Assembly: GCF_963676475.1 (NCBI RefSeq) | Contig: NZ_OY781106.1 | Location: 124,001-188,000 of the forward strand | Length of the DNA stretch: 64,000 bases | Direction: 5' to 3' | DNA from: an uncultured Celeribacter sp. | GTDB taxonomy: Bacteria > Pseudomonadota > Alphaproteobacteria > Rhodobacterales > Rhodobacteraceae | Part shown: positions 17,036-25,656 of the stretch, one piece after another | Layout of the letters: the number at the start of each line of letters is the position of its first letter | How positions within the stretch are numbered: the stretch's first letter is position 1 | Made by a program: the position numbers and the translations under genes | Notes under the pieces: generated by a model | The model's database searches: none | What the model was told of the DNA's origin: nothing | The model's input: only the letters and a program-made list of their open reading frames with translations

Positions 17036-17485
17036 TTACCCCTCGATCTCCATGATCATATCGACCCGCGTGCCGTGGCGGCCGCCTTCGAACTCTGCTG
17101 AAAGAAATGCCTCTGCGATGTCGAGCGCAAGCCCTTCGCCAACCACGCGCGACCCCATGGAAAGCATGTTGGCGTCATTGTGCTGGCGGATCATCTTGGC
17201 CGAATAAGCCTCCGAGCAGACACCGCAGCGGATGCCTTTGACCTTGTTCGCTGCCATCATGATGCCCTGACCCGTGCCGCACAGAATGATGCCCAAACGG
17301 CAATCGCCAGAGGCCACAAGACGCGCTGCCGCTTCGCCGTGGTTCGGATAATGCGTGCTCTCCGGCGTGGTGGGGCCGATGTCGACCGGCTCCCAGCCAA
17401 GGCTTGCGATATGGCTGGCCACCGCCTGACGCAGCTCGATGGCGGCATGATCGGAAGACAGCGCGATGCGTTTGTTGTCGCTCAT
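17036..17485 (-). CDS. rpiB: Ribose-5-phosphate isomerase B
   Basis: 149-residue RpiB/LacAB-family isomerase interconverting ribose-5-phosphate and ribulose-5-phosphate. SSDHAA near the N-terminus, the catalytic-Cys loop LCGTGQGI and RQHNDANMLSMG are family hallmarks. It starts 12 bases after pyrG stops, so it is probably co-transcribed with secG-pyrG. The window also holds rpiA at 27928, the unrelated isoenzyme, so the step is duplicated by two non-homologous enzymes. Confidence 0.93.
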   Translation of the reverse strand: MSDNKRIALSSDHAAIELRQAVASHIASLGWEPVDIGPTTPESTHYPNHGEAAARLVASGDCRLGIILCGTGQGIMMAANKVKGIRCGVCSEAYSAKMIRQHNDANMLSMGSRVVGEGLALDIAEAFLSAEFEGGRHGTRVDMIMEIEG

Positions 17486-17497
17486 TTGGGGCGGTCC

Positions 17498-19141
17498 TTA
17501 CACAAGACGGGAGTTTTCTTTCGCGGCCCGGATGAAGTCGCGGAACAGCGGCGCCGGGTCAAAGGGTTTCGACTTCAGCTCCGGGTGATATTGCACGCCG
17601 ATGTACCAGGGGTGATCCTTGGCCTCGACGATCTCTGGCAGGCGCCCGTCCGGCGACATGCCGGAGAAGATCAGGCCACAGTTTTCCAACTGCTCACGGT
17701 ATTTCGTGTCCACCTCATAGCGGTGACGGTGGCGTTCCTCGATCTTGGTCGTGCCGTAGATTTCCGCCACTTTTGAGCCCTCTTTGAGCGAGGCCGTATA
17801 GGCGCCAAGACGCATGGTGCCGCCCTTGTCGTCATCGGCCTTGCGCTGCACGGTGTGGTTGCCCTGCACCCATTCCTTGAGGTGGTACACCACCGGCTCA
17901 AACCGCTTTTTCCCGGCTTCGTGGTCGAATTCCTCGGAGCCTGCGGTGGTGATGCCTGCGAGATTCCGTGCCGCTTCGATCACCGCCATTTGCATGCCGA
18001 GGCAGATGCCAAGGTAAGGCACCTTACGCTCGCGGGCGAATTGCGCCGCCTTGATCTTGCCTTCCGTGCCGCGCTCGCCAAAGCCGCCGGGGACCAGGAT
18101 CGCGTCATAGCCCTCAAGATAGGGCGCGGGATCTTCGTGCTCGAAAGTCTCTGCATCGACCCATTCGACCTTTACCTTCACCCGGTTGGCCATGCCGCCG
18201 TGGGTGAGCGCTTCGCTGACGGATTTATAGGCGTCTTCGAGCTGGATATATTTGCCGACGATGGCGATTTTGACCTCGCCTTCCGGGTTGAAAATCCGGT
18301 CGGCCACATCGTGCCAGGTCGAGAGATCGGGCTTCGGCGCGGGGGCGATGCTGAAGGCGTCGAGCACGGCCTGATCGAGGCCCTCGCGATGGTAGGCGAG
18401 CGGTGCTTCGTAGATGGATTTCAGATCGGGCGCGGCGATCACATCCTCTTTGCGGACGTTACAGAACAGCGCGATCTTTTCGCGTTCTTTCTCCGGGATC
18501 GGATGTTCGGAGCGGCAGACAAGCACGTTCGGCTGGAGGCCAATGGTGCGCAACTCTTTCACGGAGTGCTGCGTCGGTTTGGTCTTCAACTCGCCGGAGG
18601 CCGCGATATAGGGCAAAAGCGTCAGGTGCATGAAAATACACTGGCCGCGCGGGCGGTCCTGGGCGAATTGACGGATGGCTTCGAAGAAGGGCAGGCCCTC
18701 GATGTCGCCCACGGTGCCGCCGATCTCGCAGAGCATGAAATCGACCTCATCATCGCCCACGGCGAGGAAGTCTTTGATCTCGTTGGTGACATGCGGAATC
18801 ACCTGAATCGTCTTGCCGAGGTAATCGCCGCGGCGCTCTTTCTCCAGCACATTGGTGTAGATGCGGCCAGAGGAGACGGAATCGGTCATGCGCGCCGAAA
18901 CGCCCGTGAAGCGCTCGTAGTGACCGAGGTCCAGATCGGTCTCCGCGCCATCGTCGGTGACGAAGACCTCGCCATGCTCGAACGGGCTCATCGTGCCGGG
19001 GTCGACGTTCAGATAGGGGTCCAGCTTGCGCAACCGCACCGAATAGCCACGGGCCTGCAACAAAGCGCCCAAAGCGGCAGAGGCGAGGCCTTTGCCAAGA
19101 GAAGAAACCACACCGCCGGTGATGAATACGTAGCGTGCCAT
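17498..19141 (-). CDS. pyrG: CTP synthase
   Basis: 547-residue UTP amidating enzyme, last step of CTP formation. The N-terminal synthetase domain opens with FITGGVVSSLGKGL, with the P-loop-like SSLGKG and the MLCEIGGTVGDIE region. The C-terminal glutaminase domain has PYLGICLGMQM with the nucleophile Cys and GVQYHPELKS with the His-Glu pair. Length and motifs are standard. It lies between secG and rpiB, minus strand, with a 250-base leader that contains a stem-loop. Confidence 0.98.
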   Translation of the reverse strand: MARYVFITGGVVSSLGKGLASAALGALLQARGYSVRLRKLDPYLNVDPGTMSPFEHGEVFVTDDGAETDLDLGHYERFTGVSARMTDSVSSGRIYTNVLEKERRGDYLGKTIQVIPHVTNEIKDFLAVGDDEVDFMLCEIGGTVGDIEGLPFFEAIRQFAQDRPRGQCIFMHLTLLPYIAASGELKTKPTQHSVKELRTIGLQPNVLVCRSEHPIPEKEREKIALFCNVRKEDVIAAPDLKSIYEAPLAYHREGLDQAVLDAFSIAPAPKPDLSTWHDVADRIFNPEGEVKIAIVGKYIQLEDAYKSVSEALTHGGMANRVKVKVEWVDAETFEHEDPAPYLEGYDAILVPGGFGERGTEGKIKAAQFARERKVPYLGICLGMQMAVIEAARNLAGITTAGSEEFDHEAGKKRFEPVVYHLKEWVQGNHTVQRKADDDKGGTMRLGAYTASLKEGSKVAEIYGTTKIEERHRHRYEVDTKYREQLENCGLIFSGMSPDGRLPEIVEAKDHPWYIGVQYHPELKSKPFDPAPLFRDFIRAAKENSRLV

Positions 19142-19306
19142 GGGCTGGAGATGCTCCCGTGATAGTCCGAATTTTTTGGTCTTAACGTTGCTCCAATGAC
19201 CATTTGCGCCGATCTTTCGACCGGCTGGCCTCTGCTCAAAACAACGGTGTTCACGGGATTTAAGAAGTAACAGATTCGGTCATCCCGCGCAACCAAACCG
19301 CAACAT

Positions 19307-19329
19307 GTTGAGGGGAATTTCCCCTCAAC
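19307..19329. promoter_or_regulatory. Stem-loop in the secG-pyrG gap
   Basis: GTTGAGGGG and CCCCTCAAC pair perfectly around five bases, next to the palindrome CAACATGTTG (19301-19310). There is no T run, so it looks like a leader or processing structure rather than a terminator. Role inferred only. Confidence 0.4.
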
Positions 19330-19391
19330 TCTCAAGGTCTTGTTAACCTTTGAAGATCTGGCCGCGCACGGCCAAGCGTTTCGTCCGCAGT

Positions 19392-19754
19392 TTAGTCGGC
19401 GCGGGGCGGGGCCAGAGGCGCGTCAGAGGACGACGGAGGCAAAAGATCGTTGCCAGAGGGCAGCGCGGGCGCATCCGTCGAGGCTGGTGCTGCATCATCA
19501 AGCACAACCCCGTCCATCACGGACGAACTTGCGGCTTCCTGACGGGCCAGAACCGTGAGCGTGATCGACGTGGCGATGAAACCGATGGCGAAAATCCAGG
19601 TCAGTTTGCCCAGAGCGGTCGCCGCCGCCCGGCCCGTCATGACGTCGCCGCCACCGCCCATGCCAAGACCGCCACCTTCGGATCGCTGCAAAAGCACAAT
19701 GCCAATGAGGCAAAGCGCAAGGATCAGGTGGATGACGAGGATGACATTTTCCAT
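19392..19754 (-). CDS. secG: Preprotein translocase subunit SecG
   Basis: 120-residue SecG of the SecYEG channel. Two membrane helices (VILVIHLILALCLIGIVLLQ and LTWIFAIGFIATSITLTVLA) flank the conserved cytosolic loop RSEGGGLGMGGGG. The C-terminal 45 residues form an Ala/Pro/Asp-rich extension typical of alphaproteobacterial SecG. It is upstream of pyrG, a common arrangement in this order. Confidence 0.94.
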   Translation of the reverse strand: MENVILVIHLILALCLIGIVLLQRSEGGGLGMGGGGDVMTGRAAATALGKLTWIFAIGFIATSITLTVLARQEAASSSVMDGVVLDDAAPASTDAPALPSGNDLLPPSSSDAPLAPPRAD

Positions 19755-19878
19755 GGATCAGGCCTTTGGGGTCGTTCGATGGGGCTACTTAAGGGGTCTC
19801 ATGCCATCGCGCAACCCCGAATGGAGGGGCAAAGCCGCGTGGGCTTGTCTTTCCCGCGATCCATGACATTTTGAGCGC

Positions 19879-20475
19879 ATGAGTGCCCCGTTTTCGATCC
19901 GCCCCGCCACGTTTGATGATGCCCTGCCGATTGCCAAAGCGCAGGTCGCCGTCTGGCGTTCCGCCTATCGCGACATCCTGCCGGGGGCGCTGATGGATCG
20001 AATGACGGTCCCGGATCGTGAAAAGGGCTGGCGGCGCATCCTTGAAGCCTATGAAGCCTCCGGGCGTGGCGCGGTGTTTGTGGCCGAACAAGGCGGAGAG
20101 GTTGTGGGCTTTCTGTCCTGCGGATATCAGCGCGACGATGCGCTTTCGGATCGGTTTTCCGGTGAGATTTCTGCGATTTATGTGGAGGTCTCGCGTCAGG
20201 GGATCGGCACGGGGTTGATGGCCGCTGGCGCACAGGCACTTCTGGACATGGGACATGAGGCCGCCGCACTTTGGGTGCTCTCAGACAATGCGGTTGCGCG
20301 CGCTTTTTATGAGAGATTGCAAGGGGCGCAGGTGTCTGAACGTTTGGCTGAGGATGGCCCAGAGAACAACCTGAGTGAGGTGGCTTATGGCTGGTCGGAT
20401 GTGGCGGAGCTGGCGCGCGCGTACCCCGCCTCGATCTCCAACAGCCTCTGTTTGCGCCAAAGCCCACCGCCATAG
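19879..20475 (+). CDS. GNAT-family N-acetyltransferase
   Basis: 198 residues with the GNAT fold: opening IRPATFDDALPIAKAQ, then EISAIYVEVSRQGIGTGLM, where RQGIGTG is the acetyl-CoA pyrophosphate loop, and SDNAVARAFYERLQG. The substrate is unknown. The 3' end overlaps the convergent ada gene by 91 bases. The last 25 or so residues (after AYGWSDVAEL) lie in this overlap and look like read-through rather than conserved fold. Confidence 0.88.
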   Translation: MSAPFSIRPATFDDALPIAKAQVAVWRSAYRDILPGALMDRMTVPDREKGWRRILEAYEASGRGAVFVAEQGGEVVGFLSCGYQRDDALSDRFSGEISAIYVEVSRQGIGTGLMAAGAQALLDMGHEAAALWVLSDNAVARAFYERLQGAQVSERLAEDGPENNLSEVAYGWSDVAELARAYPASISNSLCLRQSPPP

Positions 20476-21494
20476 CCGGTGAGCGCCCCATCCGCGCCGA
20501 TCACCCTGTGACAGGGAATGAGAATCGCGATCTGGTTGGCGCCATTGGCGCGGGCGACAGCGCGCGAGGCCGAGGGTCGGGCGATGTCTTGTGCCAGTTG
20601 GCCGTAGCTGCGGGTCTCTCCGGCGGGGATGGCGCGCAAGGCGTCCCAGACTTGGGCGTAAAAGCCGCTGCCATGATAGGTGAGCGGCACAGTGAATTGA
20701 GATCGCTTGCCGTCGAAATAGTCGCCGAGTTCCCGCGCCAGTTGGTCATGCACCGCAGTGTGGCCAAAGCCCAATCGCCCCTTCGCGCCCTCGGCTAATT
20801 TGCGCAACTCGGTCGGCAGTGCCTTGCGGTCCATGAATTCCAAAAGATGCAAAGACTGCGCATCCGCCACCGCGATCATCGGGCCTAGGGGCGTGTCGAT
20901 CCAGTCGATGGACAAGAGCGGATCGGAAGACAACGCGCCACTCAACGTACTGGGCGCGATCCCCAAAAGCGCCCCGACCCGGGCACGAAAGGCCGACGGC
21001 GAAGAGAATCCGGCTTCAAGGCCAGCCTCCAAAACCGTACCGCCATCGCCCATCACCTCGAACCCGCGCCGCAGCCGCTCAAGCCGTGCCAACTCCAGAA
21101 AACTCATGCCGAAATGGCGTTTGAATGCGCGGCGCACGGTGCCTCGGTCGTATCCCATCGCGATCAGATCCGTTTCGCGCCAGCGGTGATCGGGGCGGGC
21201 GTTCAAAGCGGTCAGCAACTCTTCGATCACCGGCTCCGCGTCCGTCGCGGCCTTCAAAGGCTGACAGCGTTTACAGGGGCGAAACCCCGCCTCGATACAG
21301 GCGCCGAGACTATCGAACCAGCGGCAATTTTCCGCCTTCGGCTTGCGCGCGGGACAGGTGAGGCGACAAAATACGCCGGTCGAAGTCACGCCCACCCAGG
21401 CGCGCCCCTCGTAACTGGGATCGCGCGCCAAAAGCGCCGTATAGAGCGTGTCACTGTCAGGCAATTTGAAATCGGGAAGGTCGAAGAGCGTCAT
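20385..21494 (-). CDS. ada: Bifunctional Ada: methylphosphotriester-DNA repair/regulator and O6-methylguanine methyltransferase
   Basis: 369 residues. The N-terminal zinc domain (about residues 1-85) has the Cys set in GVFCRLTCPARKPKAENC and PCKRCQP, whose first Cys accepts methyl from phosphotriesters. An AraC-type helix-turn-helix domain follows (MSFLELARLERLRRGFE). The C-terminal Ogt domain carries the suicide Cys in ILIPCHRVIG (about residue 338). All three modules are intact, so it should be a self-activating alkylation-response regulator. It is divergent from purA with a 176-base gap; no clear Ada box was found there. Confidence 0.95.
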   Translation of the reverse strand: MTLFDLPDFKLPDSDTLYTALLARDPSYEGRAWVGVTSTGVFCRLTCPARKPKAENCRWFDSLGACIEAGFRPCKRCQPLKAATDAEPVIEELLTALNARPDHRWRETDLIAMGYDRGTVRRAFKRHFGMSFLELARLERLRRGFEVMGDGGTVLEAGLEAGFSSPSAFRARVGALLGIAPSTLSGALSSDPLLSIDWIDTPLGPMIAVADAQSLHLLEFMDRKALPTELRKLAEGAKGRLGFGHTAVHDQLARELGDYFDGKRSQFTVPLTYHGSGFYAQVWDALRAIPAGETRSYGQLAQDIARPSASRAVARANGANQIAILIPCHRVIGADGALTGYGGGLWRKQRLLEIEAGYARASSATSDQP

Positions 21495-21670
21495 GGAGCA
21501 AATGCTAACGCATCAAATCCCCCCTGTCCGCCGGGAAAGCGGCGTCTATTTTTCTCTGCAGTTTTTCTCTGCGGGGACCGCTGGTGAAATCGCGTTTGAT
21601 TTAATGGTTTCATCGGCCCGTATGGATCGCTATACAGCGACGGGTTTTCATCCGATCATAAGGACTCACT

Positions 21671-22966
21671 ATGGCTAACGTCGTCGTTGTCGGCGCCCAA
21701 TGGGGTGACGAGGGAAAAGGCAAGATCGTGGACTGGCTCTCCGAGCGCGCAGATGTGATCGCGCGCTTTCAGGGCGGTCATAACGCGGGCCACACGCTCG
21801 TCATCGACGGCAAGGTCTACAAGCTGAACGCGCTGCCCTCGGGCGTGGTGCGCGGCGGCAAACTGTCGGTCATCGGCAACGGGGTCGTGCTCGATCCCTG
21901 GCATCTCGTCAAAGAGATCGCCTCGATCCGCGAGCAGGGCGTCGAGATCACGCCGGAGACCTTGATGATTGCGGAAAACACGCCGCTCATCCTGCCGATC
22001 CACGGCGAACTGGACCGCGCCCGTGAAGAGGCCGCGTCGAAAGGCACGAAGATTGGCACCACCGGTCGTGGCATCGGTCCGGCCTATGAGGACAAAGTGG
22101 GCCGTCGCTCCGTGCGCGTCGCCGATCTGGCCGATGAAGAGACCCTGATCGCCCGCGTCGACCGTGCGCTTCAGCACCATGATCCGCTGCGCAAAGGCCT
22201 CGGCATCGAGCCGGTGGACCGCGAGCGCTTGATCAATGATCTCAAAGAGATCGCCAAGGAAATCCTGCCCTACGCAGCGCCCGTTTGGAAAGTGCTGAAC
22301 GAGAAGCGCAAAGAGGGCAAACGCATCCTTTTCGAAGGCGCCCAGGGCGCGCTTTTGGACATTGATTTCGGCACCTATCCCTTTGTGACCTCCTCCAACG
22401 TCATCGCCGGTCAGGCCGCGACGGGCGTGGGCATGGGGCCGGGCGCGATCAACTATGTGCTGGGCATCGTCAAAGCCTACACCACCCGCGTGGGCGAAGG
22501 CCCGTTCCCGACCGAACTGCATGACGAAGACGGGCAACGTCTGGGCGAGCGCGGCCATGAGTTCGGCACCGTCACCGGCCGTCAGCGCCGCTGTGGCTGG
22601 TTCGATGCCGCTCTGGTGCGCCAGACCTGTGCGACCTCGGGCGTGACCGGGATTTCCTTCACCAAACTCGACGTTCTCGACGGCTTCGAGACGCTGAAAA
22701 TCTGTGTCGGCTATGAGTTGGACGGCAAGACGCTCGACTATCTGCCGACCGCCGCCGAGGAACAGGCCCGCTGCACGCCGATCTACGAGGAAATGCCGGG
22801 CTGGTCCGAGTCGACCGAAGGCGCGCGGTCTTGGAACGATCTGCCGGCCAATGCGGTGAAATACGTCCGCCGCGTCGAAGAGTTGATCGAATGCCCGGTG
22901 GCACTTTTGTCCACCAGCCCCGAGCGCGACGACACGATCCTCGTAACCGATCCTTTCGTGGATTGA
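21671..22966 (+). CDS. purA: Adenylosuccinate synthetase
   Basis: 431-residue GTP-dependent enzyme converting IMP and aspartate to adenylosuccinate. The phosphate loop GDEGKGK is at residues 13-19, with GTTGRGIGPAYEDK and FEGAQGALLDIDFGTYPFV further on. The start follows AAGGA at seven bases. It is followed after four bases by the DUF2842 gene. Full length and canonical. Confidence 0.98.
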   Translation: MANVVVVGAQWGDEGKGKIVDWLSERADVIARFQGGHNAGHTLVIDGKVYKLNALPSGVVRGGKLSVIGNGVVLDPWHLVKEIASIREQGVEITPETLMIAENTPLILPIHGELDRAREEAASKGTKIGTTGRGIGPAYEDKVGRRSVRVADLADEETLIARVDRALQHHDPLRKGLGIEPVDRERLINDLKEIAKEILPYAAPVWKVLNEKRKEGKRILFEGAQGALLDIDFGTYPFVTSSNVIAGQAATGVGMGPGAINYVLGIVKAYTTRVGEGPFPTELHDEDGQRLGERGHEFGTVTGRQRRCGWFDAALVRQTCATSGVTGISFTKLDVLDGFETLKICVGYELDGKTLDYLPTAAEEQARCTPIYEEMPGWSESTEGARSWNDLPANAVKYVRRVEELIECPVALLSTSPERDDTILVTDPFVD

Positions 22967-22970
22967 TCCG

Positions 22971-23210
22971 ATGGCGCTGAGCTACAAGGCCCGGCGTCGT
23001 CTGGCGCTTTTGGTTCTGGTGCTGGGGCTGCCGGGGTACATCGTGCTGGCGGTCACGCTCGTGAACCTCTTCGAGCGCCCTTCGATCTGGGTCGAGTTCG
23101 GCATCTATGTCGGGCTTGGTGTGCTCTGGGCCTTTCCGCTCAAGGCGGTGTTCAAAGGCATCGGTCAGGCCGACCCGAATGCGCCGCCAAACGACGATCA
23201 CACAGAATAA
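22971..23210 (+). CDS. DUF2842 small membrane protein
   Basis: 79 residues with two hydrophobic helices (LALLVLVLGLPGYIVLAVTL and WVEFGIYVGLGVLWAFPL) and a short polar tail. This size and PLKAVFKGIG near the second helix match DUF2842, a family confined to alphaproteobacteria and of unknown function. It is co-transcribed with purA. Confidence 0.85.
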   Translation: MALSYKARRRLALLVLVLGLPGYIVLAVTLVNLFERPSIWVEFGIYVGLGVLWAFPLKAVFKGIGQADPNAPPNDDHTE

Positions 23211-23223
23211 TGCAAAGTAATGC

Positions 23224-23257
23224 AAAAAGGCCGCCCCAAGGGACGGCCTTTTTCTTT
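23224..23257. terminator. Bidirectional terminator after DUF2842
   Basis: AAAAAGGCCG and CGGCCTTTTT form the stem of a hairpin between convergent genes. Confidence 0.9.
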
Positions 23258-23271
23258 TATCTTTGTCGCGT

Positions 23272-25524
23272 TCAGCTCGGTTTGAACCGGGTGCTCTCAG
23301 CGACCGCGAATTGACCCCGGCTCAGCTTGCGGATCTTGCCCTGACGCAGCAGTTGTCCGAAGGAGCGCAGGCGCTCTTCGACCGGCATGTCGGCGGGCAT
23401 CGCCTCTTTGGCCAGATGCATGATCTGCGGACGCGTCACGGTTTCGCGGCCTTGCACGAAATTGGAAAACGCCGTGGCGGCTTCCAACAGTTCCGGCAGG
23501 CTCTCGGCGCCGAGAGTTTCGGCGAACTCGGCAAAGCTCACGCCGGTGTCGGGAGCCTCTGTCGCGATGGCATCGGCTTCGTCAAAGCTTTCCGTTTCCT
23601 GCACGGCCAAAGCGGCGCGCGACACCCGGCGCGGGCGCACGGGCGTGATGTTGGCGCCACCGGGAACCTCGGTCGGCGTGTCGATCCGCTGTTCGGACAC
23701 CAGCATCAGCGGCGGCAATTGCCGACGGGTTTGATGCGTGCCTTCCGGGCGGCTCGGACGCACGACGCGGGCCAGATCTTCTTTGTAATCCTGCGCTTCG
23801 TCTTCTTCGAGCGCGTCGCCCTTGTCGGCTTTTTCGGCGCGGATGGCGCCGACGGCTGCCTTGAGGTGCTGAATCGCGTTGCGACGACGGGTGTTTTCGC
23901 CCTTGGCCATTTCGCGATCGGTTTCGTCCATCAGGCGCGACATGGACGCGTCGGAGGCATCGAATACATTGGGGGTGTCGGTGCCGTCGTCGTCGTCCGC
24001 TTCGACGTCCTCAGCGTCACTGTCTGTGAAGAGCGCGGTGTCCGGCTCATGTTCGCCAGTGTCTTCTTCACGGGTGTTGTCGGTTTCATCGGTCTCGGCG
24101 CCAATGGCGGCGACTTCGGCCAGCTCGCGCATCAGATCGTCTTCGTCCTCGGCAGCAAGCGTGGAGGACCCAAGTTCGCGACGCAGTGTGGCGGCGAGAT
24201 CGTCGTCTGTTTCAGCCTCAATCTCTGCCTGTGCCTCGAAGTCGGCACGGCGCATTTTCACGACGCGCGCACGCACGCGGCGCAGCGGGTCGTTTGCGGG
24301 CTCTTCCTCTTCTGCGGCGTCCTCTGTCGGGCGGGTGGCCTCGGCAATATCTGCGGCGAGATTCGGGTCCATCTCATGCAGCTTTGTGTCGGCGTCCTGA
24401 ACCGGGGCTTCTTCCTCTGCGATGACGTCCTCTGCGGCCTCTTCCGTCAAAGACGAGAGCACGTTGCCAAGTGTTTCGTCCTCATCAGCGGCGGGCACCT
24501 CATCCAGGTCCTCTTCGACCTCTTCCTGAGCGATGTCTGCATTCATGTCGGACAGAATGGCTGCGGCCTCTTGAAACGGCGCTGCTGTGCTGGAAACTTC
24601 TTCGGCTTCGGCTTCGGCTTCGGCTTCGGCTTCGGCTTCGGCTTCGGCTTCGGCTTCGGCTTCGGCTTCGGCTTCGGCTTCGGCTTCGGCTTTGATCCCG
24701 ATTTCTTCCGGCGCGATCTCTTCGACCGTTTCTTCGGTCACGGGCGCGTCTGCGACCTCAAGGACCTCTTCCTCAATCGCTTCAACGGAGACTTCATCAT
24801 GTGCCTCCTCAACGGGGGCTTCCGCGATGATCTCGTCTTCGACGATGTCCTCAATCGGCTCTTCGACCTCTTCCGCGATCTCCTGCGCAGGCTCCTGAGT
24901 CAGCGGCGCGCCGAAATTCATGGCCTCGCTTTGATCTTCGACGAAATCGGCCTGATTGCGCTGAGCGACAGCGGCGCGGATGCGTTCGAGTTTGTCGGCG
25001 ATGGAACTGCCCGCAGCCAGTGCAGGCGCGGCAGAAGGTGTGACAGCAGGGCTGGGAGCAGGCTGAGCAGCGACCGCTTTCACATCTTCTTCAGGGGTTT
25101 CTGGCGTGGGCGCCTCTTTGGGAGCGTCCTCGACAACTTCCGGTGCAACTTCATCGGACACAGGAGGCTCGGCGGTATTCACGGCGGCGGCAGGGGCCGG
25201 GGTCTCTGCGACAGGCGCAGTTTTGGGCGCATCAGGCACCGAGGCGTCTTTCACCTCGTCCTGGGCCTCACCCATCTGGCGCAGCACAAGACCGCCCTCT
25301 TGCACACGGGCCTCAACCCGGCGCTGGATTTCCTTTTCCGCGATGGAACTCAACATCTGCGGATCCGGCGTCGGAGGCTCTGCCCCGAAATACCGATCGT
25401 CGGCTGCAAGATCGCGGAAATACTCCGCGATGGACCGCATCGTGTTGAAAGGATCGTCGAATCCCTCCAGCGTACAGGAGAATGTCCCATAGGATACGGT
25501 CAGAATTTTACTGTCACTTACCAT
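23272..25524 (-). CDS. Conserved acidic protein of unknown function with (Ala-Glu)15 repeat
   Basis: 750 residues, strongly acidic, no signal peptide or membrane span. A compact N-terminal block (residues 1-85: ILTVSYGTFSCTLEGFDDPF and AEYFRDLAADDRYFG) and a compact C-terminal block (last 110 residues, with LRSFGQLLRQGKIRKLSRGQ) flank a long low-complexity linker of Glu/Ala/Asp. The linker contains the repeat and a few islands with basic residues (RARVVKMRRADFEAQ, THQTRRQLPPLMLVSEQRID). This suggests two folded modules tethered by a disordered arm, perhaps a scaffold or nucleic-acid-associated protein. I do not recognise the family; similar roseobacter proteins exist but, to my knowledge, have no assigned role. 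Confidence 0.85.
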   Translation of the reverse strand: MVSDSKILTVSYGTFSCTLEGFDDPFNTMRSIAEYFRDLAADDRYFGAEPPTPDPQMLSSIAEKEIQRRVEARVQEGGLVLRQMGEAQDEVKDASVPDAPKTAPVAETPAPAAAVNTAEPPVSDEVAPEVVEDAPKEAPTPETPEEDVKAVAAQPAPSPAVTPSAAPALAAGSSIADKLERIRAAVAQRNQADFVEDQSEAMNFGAPLTQEPAQEIAEEVEEPIEDIVEDEIIAEAPVEEAHDEVSVEAIEEEVLEVADAPVTEETVEEIAPEEIGIKAEAEAEAEAEAEAEAEAEAEAEAEAEAEAEEVSSTAAPFQEAAAILSDMNADIAQEEVEEDLDEVPAADEDETLGNVLSSLTEEAAEDVIAEEEAPVQDADTKLHEMDPNLAADIAEATRPTEDAAEEEEPANDPLRRVRARVVKMRRADFEAQAEIEAETDDDLAATLRRELGSSTLAAEDEDDLMRELAEVAAIGAETDETDNTREEDTGEHEPDTALFTDSDAEDVEADDDDGTDTPNVFDASDASMSRLMDETDREMAKGENTRRRNAIQHLKAAVGAIRAEKADKGDALEEDEAQDYKEDLARVVRPSRPEGTHQTRRQLPPLMLVSEQRIDTPTEVPGGANITPVRPRRVSRAALAVQETESFDEADAIATEAPDTGVSFAEFAETLGAESLPELLEAATAFSNFVQGRETVTRPQIMHLAKEAMPADMPVEERLRSFGQLLRQGKIRKLSRGQFAVAESTRFKPS
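24601..24690. repeat. Fifteen-copy TTCGGC hexanucleotide microsatellite
   Basis: Fifteen exact tandem copies of TTCGGC, read on the coding (minus) strand as GCCGAA, giving (Ala-Glu)15 inside the 750-residue protein. The unit is two codons, so slippage changes length without shifting frame. Confidence 0.97.
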
Positions 25525-25556
25525 GCCTAAACTCGCTTTCTGACTTGCTCAGCAGC

Positions 25557-25602
25557 TCCTTGTTTACCATGAATTGGTTCCGAAATCGGAACAGAACAAG
25601 GA
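25557..25602. promoter_or_regulatory. Nested inverted repeats ahead of thiamine pyrophosphokinase
   Basis: GTTCCGA and TCGGAAC flank two bases (25577-25592), and TCCTTGTT/AACAAGGA arms lie outside. The dyad sits in the 132-base gap between divergent genes and could be an operator or leader hairpin. It does not resemble a TPP riboswitch. Confidence 0.4.
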
Positions 25603-25656
25603 AATGGTCGTGATCTTTTCCTGTCCAAAATGTGGCGAAAAGGTTAACCGTTTCTT

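Noticed and set aside
24601..24690. CRISPR array
   Set aside because: A six-base tandem repeat inside a coding gene.
24587..24898. Ser-Ala, Leu-Arg and Phe-Gly repeat frames across the hexanucleotide tract
   Set aside because: They are the other reading frames of the TTCGGC microsatellite within the acidic-protein gene.
25557..25656. TPP riboswitch
   Set aside because: The conserved TPP core (CUGAGA and the CCNUUNGAACCUGAUC-type region) is absent; the gene is a kinase, not usually riboswitch-controlled.
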